DNA from: Streptomyces sp. NBC_01260
GTDB taxonomy: Bacteria; Actinomycetota; Actinomycetes; Streptomycetales; Streptomycetaceae
Assembly: GCF_036226405.1 (NCBI RefSeq)
Contig: NZ_CP108464.1
Coordinates: 310,001 to 374,000, forward strand
Direction: 5' to 3'
Length of the DNA: 64,000 nt
Part shown: one piece after another, positions 48,007 to 56,165 of the stretch
How positions within the stretch are numbered: the stretch's first letter is position 1
Layout of the letters: each line of letters starts with the position of its first letter
Translations under genes and position numbers: made by a program
The notes under the pieces: model-generated
Databases searched by the model: none
Told to the model about the DNA's origin: nothing
Seen by the model: the letters and a program-made list of their open reading frames with translations, nothing else

Positions 48007-50181
48007 TCACACCGCGTCGGCCAGCAGCAGCGAGTGGATCCGGTCCGGGGCCCCCGGCCGCGCGTAGTACCAGCCCTGGGCCGTGTCGCAGCCCAGCTCC
48101 CGCAGCTGCTCCGCCTGGGCCCCCGTCTCCACGCCCTCCACCGTCACCGCCAGGTCGAGGCTGTGCGCGAGCGACACGATCCCCTCGACGATCTTCAGGT
48201 CCACCGGATCGGCCGGATGGTGCTGCATCCCCTGGGTGAAGGAACGGTCCAGCTTCAGCACGCTCACCGGCAGCCGTCGGAGATTCGCCAGGTTCGAGTA
48301 CCCCGTGCCGAAGTCGTCGAGCGCTATGCCGACGCCCATGTCGGCCAGTTGGCGCAGCGGCTTCAGCAGATCGTCATCGGCGCCGATGAGCGCCGACTCG
48401 GTGACCTCAAGACACAGTGCCGCCGGCTCCAGCCCCGACCGCTCCAGCACATCGACGGTCTCGCTGACCAGGCGCGGATGGTGCAGCTGGGCGGGCGAAA
48501 GGTTGACGTTGATCCGCAGCGGGCCCCCGTCGGTGTGCCGTTCCTGCCAGTAGTTGGCCTGCCGTACCGACTCCTCCAGCACCCAGCGGCCGAGCGGCAC
48601 GATCAGCCCGGTGTGCTCGGCGAGCGCGATGAACCGGTCGGGACCCAGCACTCCGTGCTGCGGGTGACACCAGCGCACCAGCGCCTCCGCCCCGTGCACC
48701 GAGCCGTCCCCGAGGTGCACCAGCGGCTGGTACTCGATGAAGAACTCGCCACGCTCCAGCGCGGCCGGCAGCGCCGTGGTCAGGCCGTGCCGGGTGATGG
48801 CACGGGCGTCCGCCTCGGCGTCGGCCAGCTCGAAGCGGTTGCCGCCGGCGGACTTGGCCCGGTACATCGTGATGTCGGCGCTGCGCAGCACCTCGGCGGC
48901 GCTGCGTTCACCGGCCGGGCCCTCGACGACCCCGATGGACCCGCGGACGGTCAGCTCACGCCCGTCCAGCCGGATCGGAGTGGCGAGCACCCCGAGAATC
49001 CGGCAGGCGAGCTCGTCGACCTCCGACGCCGTGTCGGGCCCGGTGGTCAGGGCCACGAACTCGTCGCCGCCCAGCCGCGCCACCATCTCGCCCGGCGCGG
49101 TCGCACAGCTCTGCAGCCGGTCCGCGACCTCGACGAGCAGCCGGTCGCCCGAGGCATGGCCCAGGCTGTCGTTGATCGCCTTGAAGCCGTCCAGATCCAG
49201 ATAGCAGAGGCCGAAACGGCTGCCGTCACCGCCCGAGAGCGCTTTCTCGAGACGCTCGAAAAACAGTGTCCGGTTCGGCAGGCCGGTGAGCGCGTCGTGC
49301 GTGGCCTCGTACCGCAGGCGCAGATTGAGCAGCCTGCGTTCGGTGGTGTCCTCCAACAACGCCAGCTGGTACTCCGGCCGGCCCTCGGAGTCGCGCAGCA
49401 GCGACACCGTCAGATTGGTCCACAGGACAGTTCCGTCGTTGCGGTAGAACGCCTTCTCGACCCGGTAGTGCTCGCGCTCTCCGCTCACCAGCTCGTTGTA
49501 GTACGTCCAGACTTTCGGGGAGTCCTCGGGGTGGACCCACTCGTTGACGCGGTGGCTGCGCACATGGTGTTCGAGCCCGCCGAACATCCGGGTGAGGGTG
49601 TCGTTGACCTCCAGCACATTGCCGTCGAGGTCGGCGATCCCGATGCCGATGGCGGCGTCCTTGAAGACGGCCCGGAACCGCGCCTCGGTCGCGTGCAGCG
49701 CCTGTTCGGCGTGGGAGCGCGCGGAGAGCGCCGAACGGGCGATGGCCTCCTGCTCGGCGAGGGTCCGCTCGCGCAGCGCCTGGGAGAACCCGCCCGCGAC
49801 GGCGTGCTGGATCCGGGCACAGCGCGAGCGGCTGTCCTCGGTCGCCAGTGCCACCGGTCCGTTGCTTCCGCAGTAGAGGACGAGGTAGGAGTCGACGACG
49901 CCGAGCGTGGAGCTGAGCGCGTCCGGGTCCGTGCAGTGCGCCGCGACGAGCGCGGCGCCCACTCCGGTCGCCGATGCGGCGTCGAAGGGGCGGGCGTGCA
50001 GGGTGTCGCTGAGCATGCGGGCCAGCGGGAGCAGATGCTGTTCGAACTCCGGCCGGGTCAAGGAGGTGGCCGTCGACGGGAAGATGGCCCGGCTCCAGAT
50101 CGTGGCGAATCGCCGGAGCCGGTCCTCGGGGCCGTCGGGCTCCGCATCCGGTGCTCCGGACGACTGGGCGGGAATGCTCAC
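48007..50181 (-). CDS. rmdA: PAS-GGDEF-EAL cyclic-di-GMP turnover protein, RmdA-like
   Basis: The protein has 724 residues and no membrane helices. An uncharacterised helical region (1-155) is followed by a PAS domain with its PAC extension (about 165-290), a GGDEF domain with an intact RLGGDEF (371-375), and an EAL domain with EAL at 499-501 plus LDDFGTGYSNL and VKLDRSF-like motifs. Both catalytic signatures look complete, so it may make and degrade cyclic di-GMP. This architecture matches Streptomyces RmdA, which controls aerial-mycelium formation; from memory, rmdA lies near an sdh operon in S. coelicolor, as here. The GTG start overlaps the upstream methyltransferase stop (GTGA). Confidence 0.85.
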   Translation of the reverse strand: MSIPAQSSGAPDAEPDGPEDRLRRFATIWSRAIFPSTATSLTRPEFEQHLLPLARMLSDTLHARPFDAASATGVGAALVAAHCTDPDALSSTLGVVDSYLVLYCGSNGPVALATEDSRSRCARIQHAVAGGFSQALRERTLAEQEAIARSALSARSHAEQALHATEARFRAVFKDAAIGIGIADLDGNVLEVNDTLTRMFGGLEHHVRSHRVNEWVHPEDSPKVWTYYNELVSGEREHYRVEKAFYRNDGTVLWTNLTVSLLRDSEGRPEYQLALLEDTTERRLLNLRLRYEATHDALTGLPNRTLFFERLEKALSGGDGSRFGLCYLDLDGFKAINDSLGHASGDRLLVEVADRLQSCATAPGEMVARLGGDEFVALTTGPDTASEVDELACRILGVLATPIRLDGRELTVRGSIGVVEGPAGERSAAEVLRSADITMYRAKSAGGNRFELADAEADARAITRHGLTTALPAALERGEFFIEYQPLVHLGDGSVHGAEALVRWCHPQHGVLGPDRFIALAEHTGLIVPLGRWVLEESVRQANYWQERHTDGGPLRINVNLSPAQLHHPRLVSETVDVLERSGLEPAALCLEVTESALIGADDDLLKPLRQLADMGVGIALDDFGTGYSNLANLRRLPVSVLKLDRSFTQGMQHHPADPVDLKIVEGIVSLAHSLDLAVTVEGVETGAQAEQLRELGCDTAQGWYYARPGAPDRIHSLLLADAV

Positions 50182-50996
50182 GCCTTGCGTCCCACTCCTG
50201 CGAAGCCCGAAAAGGCATATGGGTCTTCGTTGGCCTGCACGACCGGGGTGTCGGGGTGCCAGTGGGGCATGGGCACCAGGCCGGGCTCGACCATCTCGTA
50301 CCCGTCGAAGAACCGGCCGACCTCATCGCGCGCGCGCATGACCAGCGGGTTTCGGATGTTCTTGTACACCCCGACCGCGCCGCCCGCCTCATCCTGCGTC
50401 AGCGGGACGCCCTCGTACGAGGCGTGGGTGATGATGATGAGGCTGCCGGGGGCCAGAATGTCGCGCAGTTCCGCGACAGCCATGTGCGGGTCGTCGGAGT
50501 CCTCGATGAAATGGAGTACGGCGACGAGCAGCAGTGCCACCGGCCGGTCGAAGTCGAGGAGTTTGGAGATTTCCGGATTGTCCCGGATCTCCTGCGGCCG
50601 GCGCAGATCGGCGGTGGCGATCACCGCTCCGGAATTGCCCTCGAGTACGGCCTGGCTGTGTGCGACCGCGACGGGATCGTGGTCGACGTACGCCACCCGG
50701 GCCTCCGGGTCGATCCCCTGAGCGACCTCGTGGACATTTCCGAAGGTCGGTATCCCGGAACCGATGTCCAGGAACTGGGAGATCCCCTCACCGAGTGCGT
50801 AGCGCACCGCCCGGCGCATAAAGGCGCGGTTCGCCTGCATGATCTTGGGAAGTCCCGGCATGAACTCCATGGCCTTGCGGGCCGCTTCCCGGTCCACCTC
50901 GAAATTGTGCGAGCCGCCCAGATAGAAGTCATACATTCGGGACACGCTCGGCACCGAAATGTCTATGCCTTGCGGTGCCCAGGCGGGACGCTCCAT
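50178..50996 (-). CDS. DUF574-family SAM-dependent methyltransferase
   Basis: The 272-residue protein belongs to the actinobacterial DUF574 (Methyltransf_19) family, whose substrates are mostly unknown. The fold shows ISVPSVSRMYDFYLGGSHNF at the N-terminus (family hallmark), the SAM-binding LDIGSGIPT, VAYVDHDP, and LLLVAVLHFIEDSDDP. Substrate prediction is not possible. ATG 50996 follows a GGAGA site; the TTG upstream is unlikely. Its stop overlaps the GTG of the rmdA-like gene, so the two proteins are probably made together. Confidence 0.9.
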   Translation of the reverse strand: MERPAWAPQGIDISVPSVSRMYDFYLGGSHNFEVDREAARKAMEFMPGLPKIMQANRAFMRRAVRYALGEGISQFLDIGSGIPTFGNVHEVAQGIDPEARVAYVDHDPVAVAHSQAVLEGNSGAVIATADLRRPQEIRDNPEISKLLDFDRPVALLLVAVLHFIEDSDDPHMAVAELRDILAPGSLIIITHASYEGVPLTQDEAGGAVGVYKNIRNPLVMRARDEVGRFFDGYEMVEPGLVPMPHWHPDTPVVQANEDPYAFSGFAGVGRKA

Positions 50997-51038
50997 CGAT
51001 GTCTCCAACAAGTCGCCACGGCGATCCGGCCATGTTCA

Positions 51039-51054
51039 TGGTCAGTGTTGACCA
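51039..51054. promoter_or_regulatory. Palindrome upstream of the methyltransferase-rmdA operon
   Basis: The sequence tggtca-gtgt-tgacca has perfect 6-bp arms and lies 43 bp before the methyltransferase start. It looks like an operator. The half-site resembles DasR's tggtc, but the spacing is wrong for that regulator, so the binding protein is unknown. Confidence 0.35.
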
Positions 51055-51945
51055 GAGGCTACTGATCGGCCGCCAGGAGAGCGAGCCGAAACGGAAATTA
51101 GCGGTCCGTTATTGGTCACACCCGTGGCAACTGCAACCGTCTCGTCGCTGCGTGTGACATTCGGACGGCGGGAGGGCGGGAGAAGGTTCGCGATAGAACT
51201 ATTTTGACGTATCAACCGACTCGGCATTGAGGGACACCGCGCGCCATGTCCCCCCGGCCGCCGTGCCGTTGGTGTTCCGGGCCTTGCGCACCGAGAGCCC
51301 GGCAGGAGCCGCGGGTTCAACTCCGGACGGGCCATCCGGCCTTCACCGCCGCCTTCCTGCCGGCCCGGCACTGCCGCGAACCGGCTTCCGCCCACGCCCT
51401 GTCCCCGGTCGCCGCTGGGCTCGGCGCCCTTGGCTTACCGGCACATCGGCCTTCCGCCAGGCTTGAGTTGCCGGCTGCCGTTACGGGGCGGGCGATCCTG
51501 CCGACGCGTGCGGCGTCGGCGCCCGGCGCGACCGTGACATCGCCGACGGGCACCGATGGCCGGGCTTTCGTGCGTCGCCTTCGCAATTCGGCCTCGGCGG
51601 GCTCGCGGCGTCCATGCCGAAGCGGTTGAGCGTGATCCACTGCTGCCGGTCAGCACCCAAGGGCTGCCCGTACTCCCTGGCGGGCGCGCGCCGCCGTCAG
51701 CGCCAACAGGGCCGGCGCAGCCGTGCGAGCGAGGCGTCCCCGCCAGATGTTCATGTCAACTCCCTTGGCTGTAACGCTGGTTGTGACGCGGCCCGTGCCG
51801 CTCATGACCGTGGGGACGTCCGCCGGGGTCCGCTTTGTTCAATGCGTTCGCAGAATTTCCCCCAGCCGTAAACGCCCAGTGCTTCAGGTCCCCACCATCA
51901 GGGGAATCCGGCAGGTGTGCGGCGTGCCGCCGCGCGGCCCGGAAC
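51055..51945. other. Gene-poor stretch between the methyltransferase and the polyproline gene
   Basis: No convincing intact gene is visible in these ~890 bp. The left end probably holds the promoter of the methyltransferase operon. Open frames on both strands have unbiased composition, many arginines and no family motifs. A short minus-strand frame at 51650-51754 looks like the start of a lost secreted-protein gene, and reading frames continue in broken pieces to about 51300. Confidence 0.4.
51650..51754 (-). pseudogene. Possible remnant of a secreted-protein gene start
   Basis: An ATG at 51754 with a good ribosome site (AGGGAG, about 5 bases upstream) opens a frame reading MNIWRGRLARTAAPALLALTA, like a signal peptide. 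It stops after 34 codons. Codons in other frames beyond the stop (for example DRQQWITLNRFGMD) look protein-like, suggesting frameshift decay. No family can be named, and it could be a chance frame. Confidence 0.25.
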
Positions 51946-52482
51946 ATGCTCCCCGTCGTGTACGGATCACTCATCGGCCGGCTCACCGCAGCCGTCGCAC
52001 TCATCTGGCTGTTGACCGCCCCGGCGCCCGCAGTGGCCGACAACTGTGGCTACGCCTCGATCGGCGACGACGGGGGCGGTTCGGCGGTCGCCAGCAGTGG
52101 TGACGGGAGCTGTCACGCGGGGCCGAGGCCCCAGCCCTCCCCACCACCCGCGCCGCCGCCCCCTGCTCCGCCCCCTCCTCCGCCGCCACCGCCACCACCT
52201 CCGCCTCCGCCGCCCCCTCCCCCACCACCCTCGCCCGCGCCGCCCGAACCCGAGCCGGCTCTTCCGCCCCCTCCCCCTCCGCCGCCTCCTCCCCCGTCCC
52301 CTTCTCCTTCTCCTTCGCCCTCCCCGTCCGTGCGCCCCACGCCCCGGCCGGTGGCTCTTCCCGCCTACCGCAGGCCGGTGCGAAAGGCCCTGGAACGCCA
52401 TACCTCCCTGGTCACGCTCACCTTGATGATCACAGCCCCCGCGGTGTTCGCCGTCGCCGTGCTGCGGCCCCGTTCCCGATGA
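51946..52482 (+). CDS. Polyproline-rich exported protein with C-terminal membrane helix
   Basis: This 178-residue protein starts with a signal-like helix (SLIGRLTAAVALIWLLTAPAPAVA), then a short DNCGYASIGDDGGG segment. A proline tract of about 65 residues follows, with one uninterrupted run of some 20 prolines and a second shorter run ending in Ser-Pro repeats. A basic stretch and a C-terminal helix (LVTLTLMITAPAVFAVAVL, then RPRSR) suggest anchoring with the proline rod crossing the cell wall. No known domain is present. It lies 15 bp upstream of a DUF4239 gene and is probably co-transcribed. ATG 51946 is used; GTG 51958 is possible. The proline runs should need elongation factor P. Confidence 0.75.
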   Translation: MLPVVYGSLIGRLTAAVALIWLLTAPAPAVADNCGYASIGDDGGGSAVASSGDGSCHAGPRPQPSPPPAPPPPAPPPPPPPPPPPPPPPPPPPPPSPAPPEPEPALPPPPPPPPPPPSPSPSPSPSPSVRPTPRPVALPAYRRPVRKALERHTSLVTLTLMITAPAVFAVAVLRPRSR

Positions 52483-52497
52483 CCTCCGGAGACCCAC

Positions 52498-53265
52498 ATG
52501 TCGGAATGGCTTGTTCTCACCTTCGCCATGGTCGCGGCCAGCGCCGTGGTGCTGACCATCGCCGTACTCAACAACCGCCGGCTCCCCGAGGACGACGACC
52601 CGTCCGAAACCCCTGACGTCATCGAGTACATGACGATGATGATCGGCGTGGTCTACGCGATCGTGCTGGGCCTCGCCATCGCGGGTGTCTGGGAGGGCCG
52701 CGGCGCCGCTCAGGAGTACGTACGCCAGGAGGCCCAGGCGCTCCACGAGGTCGACGCGCGCTCGTCCGTCTACCCGGCCGAGGTGCGCACCCGCATCCGT
52801 GCCGATGTCGACGCCTACGTCAGCTATGTGGTGCACGACGAGTGGCAGACCATGATCGACCACGGCACACTCGGTGACCGCGGTGCGGAGCTCCTGGACC
52901 GGGTGCGCGCGGATGTCACGGACTACAAGCCGAAGACGGACCACGAGGGGCAGGCGTATCAGCCACTGGTCGACCAGGTCGCCGCGGCCGACGACGCCCG
53001 CAGCGCGCGCGGGCAGAGCGCCGGAGCCACCATGCCGGGCGTCGTCTGGTTCGGGCTGATCATCGGCGCGCTGGTGACCGTGGGGCTGATCTTCACGCTG
53101 CAGATCCGCCGCACCTTCCGCGAACTCCTGCTGGCCGGCCTCTTCAGTGTCCTGATCGCCTTTCTCCTCTTTCTGATCTGGGACTTCGACTCACCCTTCG
53201 GCCGGGGCCTCTCGGCCACCGCCTCGCCGTTCCTCGATCTGTTCCCCCGCGCGTCGGGCGGTTAG
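52498..53265 (+). CDS. DUF4239 integral membrane protein
   Basis: The 255-residue protein matches the bestrophin-like DUF4239 family. Two N-terminal helices (WLVLTFAMVAASAVVLTIAVL; MTMMIGVVYAIVLGLAIAGVW) are followed by a large soluble loop with EYVRQEAQALHEVDARSS and YVSYVVHDEW. Two C-terminal helices complete it (PGVVWFGLIIGALVTVGLIF; LLLAGLFSVLIAFLLFLIWDF). Function is unproven; relatives are suspected channels. A GGAG site precedes the ATG, and it directly follows the polyproline gene, so both may act at the envelope together. Confidence 0.85.
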   Translation: MSEWLVLTFAMVAASAVVLTIAVLNNRRLPEDDDPSETPDVIEYMTMMIGVVYAIVLGLAIAGVWEGRGAAQEYVRQEAQALHEVDARSSVYPAEVRTRIRADVDAYVSYVVHDEWQTMIDHGTLGDRGAELLDRVRADVTDYKPKTDHEGQAYQPLVDQVAAADDARSARGQSAGATMPGVVWFGLIIGALVTVGLIFTLQIRRTFRELLLAGLFSVLIAFLLFLIWDFDSPFGRGLSATASPFLDLFPRASGG

Positions 53266-53388
53266 GACCGGTCAGAATCCGGGGCGTGCGCCGCTCGGGG
53301 GACAACGGTGCCCCATTGGACGGATCCCGATCGCGGGCGAAATGCACCACTTCTAGCGTTGACGGCATCGAGGTGTATTTCTGACATT

Positions 53389-53409
53389 TTGTGGAAATCC
53401 GTTCCACAA
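53389..53409. promoter_or_regulatory. Operator-like inverted repeat before the small exported protein gene
   Basis: Perfect 8-bp arms (ttgtggaa / ttccacaa) flank 5 bases, ending 30 bp before the start codon. A TTGACG at about 53359 could be a -35 box, placing the repeat over or just after a promoter. No regulator is assigned. Confidence 0.4.
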
Positions 53410-53438
53410 CTGATCCTCGGGGACCCGGAGGAATCACG

Positions 53439-53993
53439 ATGCGCGCAATAGGTGTCGCTCCCGTCGCATTGCTCGGCGCCGCAGCACTCGCCCTGACCGC
53501 CCCGGCCGTGACCGCGTATGCCGCAGTGCCGGGCGGACCTTACAACAACGGGAGCCGGTACACCGTCACGCCGTCGGTGATCGCGCCGGGCGGCCAGGTG
53601 ACGCTGGCCGCCAAGGGATGCTCGACGACGGCCACGGCGTCCTCCGGGGTGTTCGACACCGTCACCATCCCCAGGGACGGCACCGCCAGGGCGACGGTCG
53701 ACTGGGATGCCAAGCCCGGCGCCGCCTACGAGGTGACGTTCACCTGCAACACATCGCCGAGCTTCACGGCCAAGGTGAATCTCACGGCCGGCGCGGCAAC
53801 GAGCACGCCCGCCACCAGCTCCACGAGCACCACGGGTTCGACGGCCTCCCCGACCGGCTTGCAGGGTGGTCTGGGCGGCAGCATCGACAGCCCGAACACC
53901 GCGATGATCGTGGGCTGCACCGCGCTGGCGGTGGCCGCCGCGACCAGCACCGTCTTCGTGGCGCGGCGGCGCAAGGAGAACCGTTTGCACTGA
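53439..53993 (+). CDS. Small exported protein with C-terminal membrane anchor
   Basis: The 184-residue protein has a signal peptide (MRAIGVAPVALLGAAALALTAPAVTAYA), an Ig-like beta domain of about 95 residues (YTVTPSVIAPGGQVTLAAKGC ... YEVTFTC) with two cysteines that may pair, and a Thr/Ser-rich linker. A C-terminal helix (MIVGCTALAVAAATSTVFVA) ends in RRRKENRLH. The layout resembles sortase substrates, but there is no clear LPxTG or LAxTG motif before the helix. A class F sortase gene lies 450 bp downstream. The ribosome site GGAGGAA is strong. Function is unknown; a cell-surface role is likely. Confidence 0.8.
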   Translation: MRAIGVAPVALLGAAALALTAPAVTAYAAVPGGPYNNGSRYTVTPSVIAPGGQVTLAAKGCSTTATASSGVFDTVTIPRDGTARATVDWDAKPGAAYEVTFTCNTSPSFTAKVNLTAGAATSTPATSSTSTTGSTASPTGLQGGLGGSIDSPNTAMIVGCTALAVAAATSTVFVARRRKENRLH

Positions 53994-54017
53994 CCGGCAG
54001 CGCCGGCAGAAACGAAA

Positions 54018-54052
54018 GTCGCCCCGGGTCCTGCCCAAGGACTCGGGGCGAC
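54018..54052 (+). terminator. 15-bp hairpin after the exported protein gene
   Basis: Arms 54018-54032 and 54038-54052 pair with a single G-T wobble around a 5-base loop, 25 bp after the stop codon. It lies just before the end of the small minus-strand ORF and could act for it too. Confidence 0.8.
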
Positions 54053-54085
54053 GTGATTCTCGGGCCGACGGGTATGCCTGCGAGG

Positions 54086-54202
54086 TCAGACCGCCCCACC
54101 GCTCATCCTCCGGCGGCGCATGACGTACACGTCGCCGCGTTGGCGGCCGTTCCCGTTGCCGTTGCCGTTGCCCGGGATGGATCGACGAGAGCGCCTCCAC
54201 AT
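54086..54202 (-). CDS. Candidate 38-residue basic protein
   Basis: A short minus-strand frame begins at ATG 54202 with a good ribosome site (GTGAGGG, about 6 bases upstream). It reads MWRRSRRSIPGN, a Gly-Asn repeat, RQRGDVYVM and RRRRMSGGAV. It is strongly basic and ends just before a hairpin. No family is recognised. The Gly-Asn repeat comes from a ccgttg hexamer repeat near 54154-54171, which could also be chance. The rest of 54053-54444 holds no other gene I can see; its right end must contain the sortase promoter. Confidence 0.4.
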   Translation of the reverse strand: MWRRSRRSIPGNGNGNGNGRQRGDVYVMRRRRMSGGAV

Positions 54203-54444
54203 GACGAACCCTCACCAGATCCTTGATCCACCTCATTTCGGCACTGCTCCACCCCGGTGATCCGACGCACCGTGTGCGCATCCGTGAAATTGACGGATTC
54301 ACAGGTCACAGAGCGTCAGAACTTCAATCTGATCACTGATCCGATATGCCGCCGCCCACCTGAGCACCACCCGTTCGCCCTTCCCTGATCGCCGCCCGGC
54401 CGCGCCGCGCCTAGCGTTCCCCTCGTCGCGACGAAGGGAGAACC

Positions 54445-55104
54445 ATGGGCCGGGACAACTGGCACCCCGAACGGATCAGGCACTCGCCCTGGGGCGCGCT
54501 CGCCCTGGTGATGCTCACCGGTCTCGCACTGATGCGGAACGGCGCGGACCTCTCGCCCGGACCGCCGCAGCCGGTCGCCGCCACCTCGGTCGACCATCAG
54601 AAGGACGCTCCCGCGACACCGGTGTCGGGGCCGATGGTGAAGCCGCTGGCGTACGCCCCCGTCGCCCGCGTCGCCATCCCATCGATCAAGGCCGACGCAC
54701 CGGTCGTCGATGTGAACCTGGACCCGGACGGCTGGATCGAGGCACCGCCTCCGCAGGACCCCAATCTCGCGGGCTGGTACCGGAACGGCATCGCGCCGGG
54801 GCAGCTGGGCACCTCGGTCGTCGTCGGCCACGTGGACAACCTGGCGGGCCCGGCCGTCTTCCACAGCCTGGGTTCGCTCAAGAAGGGCGATCGAATCGAG
54901 ATCTCCCGCAGCGACGACCGGGTCGCCGTGTTCGAGGTCTACCGTGTCCAGGTGTTCGCGAAGAACGACTTCCCCGGCGCCCGGGTGTACGGCGACACCG
55001 GCAAGGCGGAACTGCGGGTCATCACCTGCGGAGGCGGATCCACGAAGGCCAACGGCCACGACGGCAACGTCGTGGTCTTCGCCCGGCTGGTCGGTACACG
55101 CTGA
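54445..55104 (+). CDS. Class F sortase
   Basis: The 219-residue transpeptidase has an N-terminal membrane helix (PWGALALVMLTGLALM), an extracellular linker, and a sortase beta-barrel from about residue 70 (VARVAIPSIKADAPVV). The catalytic triad is visible: H129 in VVVGHVDN, C195 in VITCGGG and R214 in VVVFARL. The short size and VITCGGG fit the class F sortases of actinomycetes, whose substrates are poorly known. It is preceded by an exported anchored protein gene that may be its client, although that protein lacks a classic sorting signal. ATG 54445 follows GAAGGGAGAA. Confidence 0.9.
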   Translation: MGRDNWHPERIRHSPWGALALVMLTGLALMRNGADLSPGPPQPVAATSVDHQKDAPATPVSGPMVKPLAYAPVARVAIPSIKADAPVVDVNLDPDGWIEAPPPQDPNLAGWYRNGIAPGQLGTSVVVGHVDNLAGPAVFHSLGSLKKGDRIEISRSDDRVAVFEVYRVQVFAKNDFPGARVYGDTGKAELRVITCGGGSTKANGHDGNVVVFARLVGTR

Positions 55105-55109
55105 CAGCT

Positions 55110-55144
55110 GCTGCCGGGGGCGGGCCGGCCTGTCCCCCGGCAGC
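55110..55144. terminator. 11-bp hairpin between sortase and deacetylase genes
   Basis: Arms 55110-55120 and 55134-55144 are perfect complements with a 13-base GC-rich loop. It sits between convergent stops at 55104 and 55158. Confidence 0.75.
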
Positions 55145-55157
55145 GTCCGCCGCCGGC

Positions 55158-56000
55158 TCAAAGCCGCTGCGGCACCGTGAGCCGGTACCCGTCGTCCAGC
55201 AGCTCCGGCAGATAGCGCCCCAGCGCGGCCACGCTCTGCGAGCGGTTGCCGCCCGCGTCGTGCGACAGCACCACGACGCCGGGTGCCGCGCCCTCCCTGA
55301 CCCGGTCGACGATGCTGTCGGTGCCGGGAACCGTCCAGTCCAGCGTGTCCACCGTCCAGGCCATCGGCTCCATGCCCATCGCCGCGCCGATCTCGAAGGA
55401 GTTGCGGTTCCACGCCCCGTAGGGCGCCCGGTACCAGAGCGGCGGAGCACCGGTGATCTTCTCGATCACCTCGCTGGTACGGCCCAGTTCGTCGGTGATG
55501 CCCGCCCGGGAGAGCTTGGTGACCAGCGGGTGCGTCCACGAGTGGTTGCCCACCGTGTGTCCCTCGTCGGAGATCCTGCGCACCAGGTCCTGATTGTCGT
55601 TGGCCATCTCCCCGCAGAGGAAGAACATCGCCCGTACGTCGTGCTTGTACAGCGTGTCCAGGACGTGCGGGGTGTAGAGCGGGTCCGGGCCGTCGTCAAA
55701 GGTCAGCACCATCGCCCGCCCGATGTCGGGCAGGTGCTCGAACGGCCGGGTACGGACGGGGGGCGCCGCGGGACGGTAGCGAGGCGGAGTGTTCGCTGTC
55801 ATGGGCCTCAGACGATAGGACAGCGGCTTGGTCCGGAGAGCCGCCTGCGGCCCAGCCGCGACGGTGGAGGGCGCCGCGGGGCGCCGGAAGGGAGTGCCTG
55901 CGGTGTCCGCGGCGATCAGGCGCACGACGGAGGCCGCGCCCAACCCGGCGGCCAGCCTCAGCAGCGTCCTGCGCATCGGCAGCCTCTGATCGTTTTTCAT
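55158..56000 (-). CDS. NodB-domain polysaccharide deacetylase, exported
   Basis: This 280-residue protein has an N-terminal export signal (MRRTLLRLAAGLGAASVVRL after eight residues), a disordered Ala/Pro linker, and a carbohydrate esterase family 4 domain from about residue 85. Motifs are TFDDGPD (catalytic base Asp and metal Asp), HSWTHP (metal histidines HxxxH), RAPYGAWN and the late LSHDAGGN. It would remove acetyl groups from peptidoglycan, chitin oligomers or a similar polymer outside the cell. ATG 56000 is used; ATG 55976 is an alternative that starts directly at the twin-arginine-like MRR. It converges on the sortase gene. Confidence 0.9.
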   Translation of the reverse strand: MKNDQRLPMRRTLLRLAAGLGAASVVRLIAADTAGTPFRRPAAPSTVAAGPQAALRTKPLSYRLRPMTANTPPRYRPAAPPVRTRPFEHLPDIGRAMVLTFDDGPDPLYTPHVLDTLYKHDVRAMFFLCGEMANDNQDLVRRISDEGHTVGNHSWTHPLVTKLSRAGITDELGRTSEVIEKITGAPPLWYRAPYGAWNRNSFEIGAAMGMEPMAWTVDTLDWTVPGTDSIVDRVREGAAPGVVVLSHDAGGNRSQSVAALGRYLPELLDDGYRLTVPQRL

Positions 56001-56165
56001 GACCAACTGCTCGCACGCCCACGCCCTCACCCCCCTCAACGACACCGGTTGCGCGGGGTTTTGCACCCAATGGGGGGAGCCCGTACGCGGCAACCGGCGT
56101 CTTCCCTCCGGGGCGGCCGGAAGCCCGGACGGGCGGCCCCCGCAGGAGCGGATAGCCTCACTGCC

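Noticed and set aside
47068..50721. 1217-codon plus-strand frame over LysR and the rmdA-like gene
   Set aside because: It runs through well-supported genes in other frames and shows no motif; high G+C removes stop codons.
52113..52340. Poly-glycine open frame on the minus strand
   Set aside because: It is the antisense of the polyproline coding tract, not a glycine-rich protein gene.
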